Assembly (NCBI GenBank): GCA_035489755.1
Contig: DATGZK010000021.1
Span: 130,852 to 194,851 of the forward strand
DNA length: 64,000 nt
Direction of reading: 5' to 3'
Origin: UBA9160 sp035489755
Lineage (GTDB): Bacteria; Myxococcota_A; UBA9160
Of this stretch, positions 1-8,272 are shown in pieces. A program made the translations under genes and the position numbers. The notes beneath the pieces were generated by a model. It was not told where the DNA came from, ran no database searches, and was given only the letters and a program-made list of their open reading frames with translations. Within the stretch, counting starts at the first letter, position 1. Every line of letters begins with the position of its first letter.

Positions 1-1
1 G

Positions 2-1090
2 AAGTCGGGCGATCCGCACCACTTTCCCGAAATTCTCCGCGAGCTCCAAGGCAAGGCCAAGGCGATCGGCCTGTGGAACCTCTTCCTCCCCATCCCCGAG
101 TACGGCGCGGGGCTCACGAATCTGGAGTACGCGCCCCTTGCCGAGATCATGGGTCGAAGCGCGATCGCTTCGCGTGCCTTCAATTGCGCGGCTCCAGACA
201 CGGGGAATATGGAAATCCTCGCGGAGTTCGGAACGCCGGAGCAGAAAAAGCAGTGGCTGCGACCTCTGCTCGATGGCGAGATCCGCTCCTGCTTTTCGAT
301 GACGGAGCCGGAAGTCTCCGGGGCCGATCCGACGGGATTGCAGACCCGTGCGGTGCGCGACGGCGACGATTGGGTGATCGATGGTCACAAGTGGTACACC
401 TCGGGCGCGATCGGGGCGAAGATCGCGATCGTGATGTGTGTGACGGACCCGAAAGCACCTCCGCACCAGCGCCAGAGCCAGATTCTCGTCCCGACGGACA
501 CCAAAGGCTTCAACCTGATCCGCGCCGTCTCGGTGATGGGCCATGCCGGCGGAGGCGGCCATTGCGAGATCCGCTATGAGAACTGTCGCGTGCCCGTGTC
601 CAACACCCTGGGACCCGTGGGCGGCGGCTTTATGATTGCACAGGCGCGTCTTGGCCCGGGCCGGATTCATCATTGCATGCGCTGCATCGGTGCGGCCGAG
701 CGTGCGTTCGAGATCATGTGCAAGCACGCCGTCCACCGAAAGGCGTTCGGCGGTCCGCTCGCCGACAAACAGTTTGTGCAGGATTGGGTTGCGCTCTCGC
801 GCATGGAGATCGACCAAGCGCGCCTGCTGACGCTCTACGCGGCGTGGAAGATGGATACCTACGGCAAGGAGAAGGCGCGCCAGGAGATCTCGATGATCAA
901 AGTGGTGGCCCCGAACATGATGATGAACGTCTGCGACCGCGCGATTCAATGCTTGGGATCGCTCGGCATGTCCGACGACACGCCGGTCGCGGCCATGTGG
1001 CGCAACGGCCGCGCCATGCGCATCGCCGATGGCCCCGACGAGGTGCACAAGATGGTGATCGCGCGGCGTGAGCTCAAGCGCTTCGCCTAG
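2..1090 (+). CDS. Acyl-CoA dehydrogenase (ACAD10/11-like), 5' end outside window
   Basis: The reading frame is already open at base 2, so the N-terminus lies outside the window; about 362 residues are visible. It should oxidise an acyl-CoA to the 2-enoyl-CoA with FAD and electron-transfer flavoprotein. The flavin/substrate signature FSMTEPEVSGADPTG is present, followed by the central beta domain and a C-terminal helical domain ending IADGPDEVHKMVIARRELK. That ending and the signature are typical of the ACAD10/ACAD11 branch. It converges on an operon holding an APH-like kinase and a crotonase-fold protein, which suggests shared use on a hydroxyacyl-CoA or related substrate (inference). Confidence 0.93.
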   Translation, partial: KSGDPHHFPEILRELQGKAKAIGLWNLFLPIPEYGAGLTNLEYAPLAEIMGRSAIASRAFNCAAPDTGNMEILAEFGTPEQKKQWLRPLLDGEIRSCFSMTEPEVSGADPTGLQTRAVRDGDDWVIDGHKWYTSGAIGAKIAIVMCVTDPKAPPHQRQSQILVPTDTKGFNLIRAVSVMGHAGGGGHCEIRYENCRVPVSNTLGPVGGGFMIAQARLGPGRIHHCMRCIGAAERAFEIMCKHAVHRKAFGGPLADKQFVQDWVALSRMEIDQARLLTLYAAWKMDTYGKEKARQEISMIKVVAPNMMMNVCDRAIQCLGSLGMSDDTPVAAMWRNGRAMRIADGPDEVHKMVIARRELKRFA

Positions 1091-1114
1091 CGGATTGCGT
1101 CCGGGAATGCGGGG

Positions 1115-2017
1115 CTACTTGCGCCGGCTTCCGTAGTCGCCGAAGGGATCGTCACGCTCCCGCACGGCCTCGCGGAACCCGACTTCCTGGGCCCGGCGCA
1201 CGAAGCCGAGCCCTTCCTCGGTGTGTCGCGCGATGCCATCAAACAGCGTGCCGAGAAGCCGGGTCTGCGCAAGGCCCATGTGCTCGGCCGTCTGGTTGCA
1301 CAGCAGCTTCAGCATCACGAGTTGGCTCAGTGGCAAACGGGCGATCCGCTCGCCGAGCGCGGTGGCGCGGGGGAGCAGCTCGGCGTCCGCGACTGCCTCG
1401 AGGATCATCCCCATGCGCGCCGCCTCGGACGCGCGGATTTCATCGCCGGTCAGGAGATACCGTTTCGCGCGCTCAAGACCGAGCCGGTACACCCACATCG
1501 CCGTCGTCGGCGTCCCCCACACCCGCGAAGGCGGATAGCCGAAGCTTGCGCCCTCCCCCGCCAGGATGAGATCGGCACACAGGACGAGGTCCGTCCCGCC
1601 GCCGATGCACCAGCCCTGGACAGCGGCAATCGTTGGTTTCCGCGCGTACCAGAGCTTCATGTAGACGTCGACGAAGCTCGACATCATCTGCAAGTCAGCG
1701 ACCGAATCCCACACCCGGCGGCGCTCCCGCGCTCCTCGCGCCGCCTGCGGAGGCCCGCTTGCGCCTCGAGCGGACTCCTCGGGCTCGAGCCTTTCCTGCG
1801 TTTGGGCGGCCGTCGACCAATCGAGTCCGTAGCCGGCGCAAAAGGCCGGGCCCTCGGCCCGCAGGAGGATCGCCCGCACTTCGTGATCGGCCTCCGCGGC
1901 ATCGATGGCCGCCGCGAGCTCGTCGCGCAGCGTGGGTGTAATGGTGTTGTACTCGCGCGCCCGGCAGAGCACGAGATGCCGCACACCGTTGGCAGTCTCC
2001 TCTCGCAGCGTCTCCAT
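1115..2017 (-). CDS. Enoyl-CoA hydratase/isomerase (crotonase) family protein
   Basis: A 300-residue crotonase-fold protein. The oxyanion-hole segments are visible as GPAFCAGYGLDW and GWCIGGGTDLVLCADL. The two glutamates that act in classical enoyl-CoA hydratase (GGGCEL and GQPE in the rat enzyme) appear as Asp in GGGTDL and Ser in GYPPSRVWGT, so simple hydratase activity is doubtful. The ATG at 2017 was chosen because GAGG lies five bases upstream and the family N-terminus begins there; longer upstream ORF is a shadow. It is the last gene of an operon with the DUF6285 gene and the kinase gene, seven bases after DUF6285. Confidence 0.9.
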   Translation of the reverse strand: METLREETANGVRHLVLCRAREYNTITPTLRDELAAAIDAAEADHEVRAILLRAEGPAFCAGYGLDWSTAAQTQERLEPEESARGASGPPQAARGARERRRVWDSVADLQMMSSFVDVYMKLWYARKPTIAAVQGWCIGGGTDLVLCADLILAGEGASFGYPPSRVWGTPTTAMWVYRLGLERAKRYLLTGDEIRASEAARMGMILEAVADAELLPRATALGERIARLPLSQLVMLKLLCNQTAEHMGLAQTRLLGTLFDGIARHTEEGLGFVRRAQEVGFREAVRERDDPFGDYGSRRK

Positions 2018-2024
2018 AGGAACC

Positions 2025-2414
2025 TCAGCGTTGCCGGGGCGGATGGGAAACTTCGAGCTTCTGGGCCACCACGCGCTCGAGATGGGAGAGCACGTCCTCT
2101 CGCCACGGACCTTGGTCGGCTGCCCCGGCCCGGATGCGGCGGACCAGCTCTTCGTTGCGCTGCGTAAGACCCGCGCGCTGGGCCGCGAGCGTCTCCGGAA
2201 GCGGCAATGCCTCGCCGAGTAGACTCGAGAGCCCCTCCCACTCGCTCCGCAGGTGCCCCTCCTGCGTCTCGAGCTCGCGGGCCACGATGGCGACCACGTT
2301 CGCGGCGACGCGGGCATGAAATCGGTGAACACCGTCGAGGGCCGGCACGACGTCGCCTTCGAGGAAGCGCTCCACCGCGCGCAAGAGCTCGACGGCATCG
2401 GGTCGGTCGTTCAT
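2025..2414 (-). CDS. DUF6285 domain protein
   Basis: A 129-residue protein starting MNDRPDAVELLRAVERFLEGDV, with the helical pattern of the DUF6285 family. No catalytic motif or membrane segment is visible. DUF6285 proteins are commonly found beside APH-like phosphotransferases and acyl-CoA dehydrogenases, as here. Its ATG overlaps the stop of the kinase gene by four bases (ATGA), so the two are translationally coupled. Function is unknown; an accessory role to the kinase is inferred from the coupling. Confidence 0.85.
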   Translation of the reverse strand: MNDRPDAVELLRAVERFLEGDVVPALDGVHRFHARVAANVVAIVARELETQEGHLRSEWEGLSSLLGEALPLPETLAAQRAGLTQRNEELVRRIRAGAADQGPWREDVLSHLERVVAQKLEVSHPPRQR

Positions 2415-3484
2415 GCCTTCTCCCGCATGAGGCGCAAGAGCTCGTCTTCCGATTCCGCGGTGCGCCGGCCAAGCGACGCGAGCTCGACGCTCTGCACCTT
2501 CCCATCGAGGAAGGCCCGAGACTGGTTAAGCCAGACGACGGCGATACGGAAGTTCGCGGCCACCTCCCAAAACCGCAGCGCCGAGGGGTCCACCTTCTCA
2601 CCGCCGGCCGCCTCGTAGGCGCCCACCAGCTCTTCGCGCGTACCAATGCCGCCCACCGGCAAGGCATCGCTCCCAAACCGCCAGGTGCGGGCGCACAGCC
2701 AGGCCAGGTCCTCGAGGGGATCTCCCACGTGCGAAAGCTCCCAATCGAGGACGGAGCGCAGACCCTCGCCATCAAAGATCACGTTTCCGATGCGAAAGTC
2801 GCCGTGAACCACAGTGCGCCGGTTGCGGGCGGGGATGCGGGCCAGGAGCCAGCGCTCCGCGAGTTCGAGCACGGGATGGGGCTCGAGCGCCAGCGTGCGC
2901 GCACGCTCGGCAGTCGACACCACATCCGCGCGCCCCGGCAAGACATCCGCAGGTGTCGCCGGGAGACCCGCGAGCGCGGGATCCGCGGGGTCGAGGGAGT
3001 GGATGCGGGCGAGCGTGGCTCCCAGTTGCGCGGTCATGACGCGTCTTGCTGTCGCGAACTGCGCGTCCCGCAGGAGTCGGCGAGCCAGCGTTTCTCCGGG
3101 AACACGCTCCATGAGAAAGCACGGCGAACCCGTCGTCTCACCCGTCGCATCACAGAAGAGGACCCGCGGAACCGGAACGCCCGCGCTGGCGGCCGCGCGC
3201 AGCAGCCGAAACTCGAGCCCGCGGTCCGATTCACCCACGCGGCCGGGGGGATCGCGCCGCAGCACGAGGGCAAGCCGCTCACCCCCGATCTCCACATCGA
3301 GGGACCACAGCTCGCGCGAAGCCCCACCCGCCATGCGCCGCAGATCATGGAGGTGCACCGCTCCGGGCGTTTCACCGCGCGCGCGCGCGATGAGGGTGCA
3401 GAGACGGGCGCCGAGCTCCCCGGCAGCGCGCGCCGCGGAGCGCCCAGGAGCCTCATCCGTGCCTTGAGGCGGGGACGTCGCCAT
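2411..3484 (-). CDS. Phosphotransferase family protein (APH-like kinase, ACAD10/11-kinase type)
   Basis: A 357-residue protein of the aminoglycoside phosphotransferase/choline-kinase fold. The catalytic loop VVHGDFRIGNVIFD (His-Gly-Asp and Asn) lies near residue 230 and the metal-binding segment VLDWELSHVGDPLEDLAWLC follows. The N-lobe carries LALVLRRDPPG. In animals this kinase domain is fused to an acyl-CoA dehydrogenase in ACAD10 and ACAD11, where it phosphorylates 4-hydroxyacyl-CoAs. Here it is a separate gene near two acyl-CoA dehydrogenases and a crotonase, so a similar role is a reasonable inference rather than resistance. It leads an operon with the DUF6285 and crotonase genes. Confidence 0.92.
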   Translation of the reverse strand: MATSPPQGTDEAPGRSAARAAGELGARLCTLIARARGETPGAVHLHDLRRMAGGASRELWSLDVEIGGERLALVLRRDPPGRVGESDRGLEFRLLRAAASAGVPVPRVLFCDATGETTGSPCFLMERVPGETLARRLLRDAQFATARRVMTAQLGATLARIHSLDPADPALAGLPATPADVLPGRADVVSTAERARTLALEPHPVLELAERWLLARIPARNRRTVVHGDFRIGNVIFDGEGLRSVLDWELSHVGDPLEDLAWLCARTWRFGSDALPVGGIGTREELVGAYEAAGGEKVDPSALRFWEVAANFRIAVVWLNQSRAFLDGKVQSVELASLGRRTAESEDELLRLMREKA

Positions 3485-3591
3485 CTGGCGGCACAGGGTA
3501 TCGCAACGAAGAGGTCAAACCCGGCGAGATTTCGGCCGATGAGAGGAGTCGGGGGCGGGGGATGGGAGCTGGAGGCAGGGACCCGAGGGAG

Positions 3592-4797
3592 CTAGCGGCG
3601 CACGCGTGTGGGGTCACGCGCGAGATCCTTTGTCAGGTTCTTGTGATGGGCCTCGAGCGTTCCGCCTCCGATTTCAAGGAGCTTGGCATCCCGCCACAGC
3701 CGCTCGACCGCGTACTCGCCCATGTAGCCATACCCGCCGAGAACCTGGATCGCACTATCCGCTGCGCGCTTCCCCACCTGCGCGGCGAAGAGCTTGGTCG
3801 CGTCCGCGTCGATGCGCTGTCCCGTCGCGCGCAGGTCCATGCGTCTTGCCGTGTCGTAGACATAGGTTCTCGCGGCTCGGAATTCGGCGAAGCTCTCCGC
3901 GATGTAGCGCTGAATCTGGCCGTGCTCGCGCAGGGGCTTCCCGAAGGTCTTGCGCTCGTTCGCGTAGCGGACCATCACTTCGATGCAGCGCTGCGCGATT
4001 CCCAGCGACATCGCAGCGAGTGTGAGCCGCTCCACTTCGAGGTTCCGCATCATGTGCAGCGTCCCCTCCCCCTCTTCACCGAGCCGGTGCGAGAGGGGAA
4101 CCCGCACGCCCTCAAACACGAGCTCGGCGGTGAAGGATGCCCGCATGCCAAGCTTGTCCTTCCACTTTTGGCCGAGACGAAAGCCGGGCATTCCCTTCTC
4201 GACCAAGAAGGAGCTGATTCGCTCGGGAGCCGTCGCGGCATAGACGATGAAAACATCCCCGAGCGTGTGCTCGTCGATTCCCCCGTTCGTGATGAAGGTC
4301 TTGACGCCGTCGAGGACGTAGCCCTCGCCAGATCGGACGGCGCGCGTGCGAAGGGCGAGGACGTCTGTTCCCACCGCGGGCTCGGTCATGCACAGCCCGC
4401 CGATCTTCGCGCCGCTCGCGGCATCGGGCAGGATCTGTTTTTTCTGAAGCTCGTTGCCGTTCACGGCGAGGTTCTGTGCGAAGAGAACCGCATGCGCCAG
4501 CACCGCGAGCGTAAAGCCCGGGTCGGAGCTGGCGAGCGCCTCGCACACCTGCACCGCGGCGGTCGCGTCGAGCCCCGCGCCTCCGTATTCCTCGGGCAAG
4601 GTCACGCCGAGCAGTCCCAGCTCGCCGGCGCGCCGGAAGAGGGCAAGGTTGAAGCTCTCGCTGCGGTCATGCGCCGCGGCTTGCGGCTCGACCTCGCGGG
4701 CGACGAACTCATGGAGCGTCTGCGCCAGGAGGGCGTGCTCGGGCGTCGGGAGGAAAAGATCGAACTCGCGAAAAGACTCGCTCCGCCTCTCACTCAT
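3592..4797 (-). CDS. Acyl-CoA dehydrogenase
   Basis: A full-length 401-residue acyl-CoA dehydrogenase. It shows the family signature GLCMTEPAVGTDVLALRTRA, the segment GYVLDGVKTFITNGG, and the C-terminal IQVLGGYGYMGEYAVERLWRDAK. The start at 4797 (MSERRSESFREF) fits the family length; the longer open frame upstream overlaps the divergent glycosyltransferase gene and is rejected. It lies 107 bases upstream of the kinase operon on the same strand and may be co-transcribed with it. The start codons of this gene and the divergent glycosyltransferase are only 26 bases apart. Confidence 0.93.
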   Translation of the reverse strand: MSERRSESFREFDLFLPTPEHALLAQTLHEFVAREVEPQAAAHDRSESFNLALFRRAGELGLLGVTLPEEYGGAGLDATAAVQVCEALASSDPGFTLAVLAHAVLFAQNLAVNGNELQKKQILPDAASGAKIGGLCMTEPAVGTDVLALRTRAVRSGEGYVLDGVKTFITNGGIDEHTLGDVFIVYAATAPERISSFLVEKGMPGFRLGQKWKDKLGMRASFTAELVFEGVRVPLSHRLGEEGEGTLHMMRNLEVERLTLAAMSLGIAQRCIEVMVRYANERKTFGKPLREHGQIQRYIAESFAEFRAARTYVYDTARRMDLRATGQRIDADATKLFAAQVGKRAADSAIQVLGGYGYMGEYAVERLWRDAKLLEIGGGTLEAHHKNLTKDLARDPTRVRR

Positions 4798-4823
4798 CGG
4801 GCTCAAGTCTACCGGGAGAGGGC

Positions 4824-5960
4824 ATGAGCCGCCCCCGCATCCTTGTGCTGACGAAGACGACGGCGCTGGGCGGCGCCGAGCGACTCTTGATGAACGCGCT
4901 CCCGCACCTTGACCGCGAGCGGTTTGACTATCGCCTCGCGGCGTTTGACGACTCCGGTCCCCTTGCGCTTGCCTGGCGTCTCGAGGGCCTCCCCGTGGAG
5001 AGGATGCCAGCGGGGCACAGATCGCTCCCCGGTCCGCGCACACTCATCACCCTGCGCCGCACGCTTACCCGCGATGGGATCGATCTCGTGCACGCACACC
5101 TCCCCGTCCCCGGCGCACTCGCGCGCCTTGCGACCCGCGGCCTCGCAACGCGCCTTGTCTACACCGAGCACAACACGCTCGATATGTACCGGCCTGCAAC
5201 GCGCTGGCTCAATGCCGCGACCTACGGCTGGCAGAACGCCGTGGTCGCGGTCTCCGAGCGCGTCCGAGAAAGCGCGGTCCGCCACGTCGGGCGCCGCGCA
5301 CTCCCACGCTCGCGAGTGATTGCGAATGGGATTGACCCCGAGGAGCTCGACCGCGCGGCGGCGCATGCACCCGATCCTGCGCCACCCGTCCTTTTGGGCG
5401 ACGCCTTCCGCGTCCTCGTGCCCGCGACACTCGAGCGTCGGAAGGGCCAGGACATTCTGCTTGAAGCCGTAGCGGCGCTCGCGAAGAGGGCCTCGCGCAT
5501 GGCACCCGTGCACGCGTGGCTCGCGGGGGAGGGCGCCTTGCGAGGTGTGCTCGAGACAAAGGCGCGCCGGCTCGGCGTCGCCGAGCGCATCCACTTCCTC
5601 GGCCACCGGAGCGACGTCTTCGCACTCATGCGCTGCGCCGATGTCGTCGCCCTGCCCTCGCGCTTCGAGGGCCACCCGCTCGCCCTTCTCGAGGCCATGG
5701 CGCTCGGCAAGGCGGTGGTGGCAAGCGCAGTGGGGGGCGTTCCCGAAACGGTGCGGGACGGCGAGACGGGTCTTCTCGTACCCCGTGGCGACGCAAGAGC
5801 CCTCGCCTGCGCACTCGAGCGGCTGCGGGCCGATGGGGCCCTTCGGACGCGACTTGGCGCCGCGGCGGCCCGGGAGGTACGGGCCCGTTACCACGTTCGC
5901 GAAACCGTAGCCGCGCTCGAGGACGTCTATCGCCGTTGCCTTCAGCCTGGAAACGCCTAG
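4824..5960 (+). CDS. Glycosyltransferase family 4 (GT-B fold)
   Basis: A 378-residue retaining GT-B glycosyltransferase. The N-terminal domain begins RILVLTKTTALGGAERLLMN, the acceptor-side GGAE loop of this family. The C-terminal donor domain holds VPATLERRKGQDILLEAVA and the E-x7-E segment RFEGHPLALLEAMALGKAVV near residue 278. No signal peptide or membrane segment is present, so it is probably cytoplasmic or peripheral. It is a single gene divergent from the acyl-CoA dehydrogenase and away from the main polysaccharide locus; its substrate cannot be told from sequence. Confidence 0.92.
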   Translation: MSRPRILVLTKTTALGGAERLLMNALPHLDRERFDYRLAAFDDSGPLALAWRLEGLPVERMPAGHRSLPGPRTLITLRRTLTRDGIDLVHAHLPVPGALARLATRGLATRLVYTEHNTLDMYRPATRWLNAATYGWQNAVVAVSERVRESAVRHVGRRALPRSRVIANGIDPEELDRAAAHAPDPAPPVLLGDAFRVLVPATLERRKGQDILLEAVAALAKRASRMAPVHAWLAGEGALRGVLETKARRLGVAERIHFLGHRSDVFALMRCADVVALPSRFEGHPLALLEAMALGKAVVASAVGGVPETVRDGETGLLVPRGDARALACALERLRADGALRTRLGAAAAREVRARYHVRETVAALEDVYRRCLQPGNA

Positions 5961-5989
5961 CTCGAGACCCGCCCAGAGCCCCGCCGTCG

Positions 5990-6253
5990 TTATTGCATGC
6001 TCGACACAGGGGGCGTCGACGGCCGGATCGATCCAAAGCGCGCTTCGAACTTACCGACGTTGTCCGCCAGGGCCTCGAGCATGGCCTTCGCATGCTCGGG
6101 ACTCGTCACAAGCCGGCCCACGAGACTCGCCGGAGCTCCGGCCTCGCCGGTGAACTGCGCAAGGTCGAAGAAAAACTCGCGCGGAGTGTGACTCACCTTC
6201 ATCACATTGAAGTACTGAGCCGGCGGCAGCGCCTGCAGCTTGGGATCCGTCAT
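5990..6253 (-). CDS. DUF3467 domain protein
   Basis: An 87-residue protein matching the DUF3467 family pattern: an N-terminal strand YFNVMKVSHTPREFFFDLAQ, then LVGRLVTSPEHAKAMLEALADN and VGKFEARFGSI. Family members are small soluble proteins of unknown function. It is followed by nothing on the same strand and converges with the glycosyltransferase at 30 bases. The alpha/beta hydrolase gene begins its stop 31 bases upstream, so a two-gene operon with it is possible. Confidence 0.82.
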   Translation of the reverse strand: MTDPKLQALPPAQYFNVMKVSHTPREFFFDLAQFTGEAGAPASLVGRLVTSPEHAKAMLEALADNVGKFEARFGSIRPSTPPVSSMQ

Positions 6254-6284
6254 TCAATCCCCTTCTGGTGTGCGGACAGGAGGC

Positions 6285-7175
6285 TCACGGTCGGGGCGCC
6301 CCGAGAAAATCAAGGATGGCATCGTTCACGAGTCGTGGACGTTCGAGATGCAGGAAGTGACCGGCTTCATCCACGACGACCTTGCGCAGCCCTTTCGCAA
6401 ATCCGCTCTCCATGCCCCGTGCGGCCTCGACGCCCACGCACCCGTCCTTTGTACCGTGGAGGTGGAGCGTTTCGACGGGCACTTCCGCGCTCACGATGCG
6501 CAGCTGATCTCCCGCGAGCTGCGGGTCCTGGCGCGCGGGATCGAAGGTTGCGCGGTAGTAGCCGAGGGCCGCGGCCAAGACTCCGGGGCTGCGGAAGCAG
6601 CGCTTTAGGGCCTCGCGATCTTCGGTCTCTGGAACAAAGCCCGGCGACCAGTCCTCCCAGATCCGGTCCAAAAACGCGAAGTCGTGGGCAGCGACGGCGG
6701 CATCGGCGAATGGCGACTGGAAGAAGAACATGTACCACGATCGCTTTTGCTGGTCGTAGCTGGTTGCGAGAGCGACTCCCAGGGTCCGGTGCGGAACGGC
6801 GAGCGTCACGAGCTTGCGCACGCGCTCGGGCCGAAGGATCGCGGCGCCCGTCGCCGCGATCGCGCCCCAGTCGTGACCCACGAGGGCCGCGCGCGCTTGC
6901 CCGAAGGCCTCGATGAGGGCGAGTGCGTCGTGCGCGAGAACTGCGCTTTGATACCGCCCGTCGGCCGGAGCCTCGGTCGGCGCATAGCCGCGCATCCATG
7001 GCGCGACCGCGTGGTATCCGACGCTCGCGAGCGCGGGCAGAAGGTGACGGAAGGTGACGGCAGTGTCGGGAAAGCCGTGGAGGCAAAGAGCGAGGGGCGA
7101 GTCGGAACTCCCGGCCTCAAGGGTCGCAAACTCAAGCCCATTGGCGCGAACGCGCCCCTCCCGGAGTCCCTTCAC
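6285..7175 (-). CDS. Alpha/beta hydrolase (epoxide hydrolase / haloalkane dehalogenase-like)
   Basis: A 296-residue alpha/beta hydrolase. The oxyanion motif LCLHGFPDTAVTFRHLLPAL lies near residue 30, the nucleophile elbow LVGHDWGAIAATG carries Asp as nucleophile near residue 103, and EAGHFLHLERP near the C-terminus supplies the catalytic His. The Asp nucleophile and the HGFPD motif place it with epoxide hydrolases and haloalkane dehalogenases rather than Ser esterases. Exact substrate is not determinable. It precedes the DUF3467 gene on the same strand. Confidence 0.9.
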   Translation of the reverse strand: MKGLREGRVRANGLEFATLEAGSSDSPLALCLHGFPDTAVTFRHLLPALASVGYHAVAPWMRGYAPTEAPADGRYQSAVLAHDALALIEAFGQARAALVGHDWGAIAATGAAILRPERVRKLVTLAVPHRTLGVALATSYDQQKRSWYMFFFQSPFADAAVAAHDFAFLDRIWEDWSPGFVPETEDREALKRCFRSPGVLAAALGYYRATFDPARQDPQLAGDQLRIVSAEVPVETLHLHGTKDGCVGVEAARGMESGFAKGLRKVVVDEAGHFLHLERPRLVNDAILDFLGAPRP

Positions 7176-7464
7176 CGGGAGCCTGCCGCGCGGCTGGGCT
7201 CGAGGGCGCGAAAGCCCAGCCCAGGGAGAGGGACGTCGCGGCTCAAGACCGAAGAGACCTTCGTTCTCACAAATTCGGGGGTCGCCGGGTCAGGATCGCA
7301 CGGGGAAAGATCGATCCCTCGCCTTCTCATGCGTCGGAGCTCCATCCGTCCCGAGTTCCTCGCGTATTGCATGCCCATGGCCGCGCGCGCTCGCGCGGAA
7401 TCCGCAACCCCAAGACGAGGCGCCATTGTACGTGGCGCCCGTACCGCAGGTCGAGAGCGCGCGA

Positions 7465-8124
7465 CTAGGTGTGAGCGAGCGTGGACTGGACGAAGGCGAG
7501 GATCGACTCCCGGGAGGCTGCGGGCGTGCTGTGAAAGACGAGCCCAAAGTCCGGTACCAGTTGGTAGGCAACCTCGGCCTGGGTCACGATCGTTCCAGCG
7601 CGAGGGAGAAGGAACTCGATCTCTACCTGCGTGCCGAGAGGCACCGGCTCCGGGCTTCGCAGGAGGCAGCCGTTCTCCGACAAGGAGAGCACGGAGCCCC
7701 GCCACTCGTGCCCGTTGCGGCGGCAGCGTGCGGGCAGATGCGTCGGCACCCGCGGAGTCGCCCGCGGCGTCTCCTCGAGCGCTTCCTGAACGAGGCGATA
7801 GAGGTCGTGAAGGCCCGCGGGCCGCTTGGCGGCACCGATAATCCGCGGGTCCACACCGGTTATGCCCTGACGGCCGGTCAGCACGATCATCGGAATCGGC
7901 TCCCCATCCTCTTCCATGTCCTCGGGCACCTCTCCGAGACGCCGTTCGTCCACGATTCGCAGCTCCGGTCTGCGGGTTGCCCAGGACGGAGGCAGCTCGG
8001 GCACCTCCTCGATCGGGACAATCCAAAAGCCCATCTTCGCGAGGATTGCCCGGGCGAGGGGCGCGTAGGCTTCAGGGTGCGCATAGGAGACGACGAGACG
8101 ACGCGGGCTGGGCCGGATCTGCAT
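7465..8124 (-). CDS. PilZ-domain protein with N-terminal receiver-like region
   Basis: About 219 residues. The N-terminal half (PRRLVVSYAHPEAYAPLARA and PIPMIVLTGRQGI) resembles a response-regulator receiver domain, though no clear phospho-acceptor Asp set is visible. The C-terminal half (from about residue 125) looks like a PilZ domain: RVPTHLPARCRRNG followed by SVLSLSENGCLLRSP, with the Asp/Asn of the usual c-di-GMP box replaced by Ser. It may bind c-di-GMP weakly or not at all. An ATG at 8151 is a possible alternative start; neither site has a strong ribosome-binding site. It is divergent from the PAS gene. Confidence 0.75.
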   Translation of the reverse strand: MQIRPSPRRLVVSYAHPEAYAPLARAILAKMGFWIVPIEEVPELPPSWATRRPELRIVDERRLGEVPEDMEEDGEPIPMIVLTGRQGITGVDPRIIGAAKRPAGLHDLYRLVQEALEETPRATPRVPTHLPARCRRNGHEWRGSVLSLSENGCLLRSPEPVPLGTQVEIEFLLPRAGTIVTQAEVAYQLVPDFGLVFHSTPAASRESILAFVQSTLAHT

Positions 8125-8272
8125 GAGGGCTTCTATCGGCGCTCGTCCCATGCAGATTGAGTGGCCCGGTGCGTGCGAGACGTGACAGGACAGTGCAGAT
8201 CCGCGCCACATCCTCTCGCTCTTTTAAGGAGTTGCGCGGCTGCATGCGCAGCGCCTGCACCACGGAGGGCCC

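Noticed and set aside
5516..6916. 466-codon plus-strand frame across the GT4, DUF3467 and hydrolase genes
   Set aside because: Spans three well-supported genes in other frames and strand; Arg-rich shadow.
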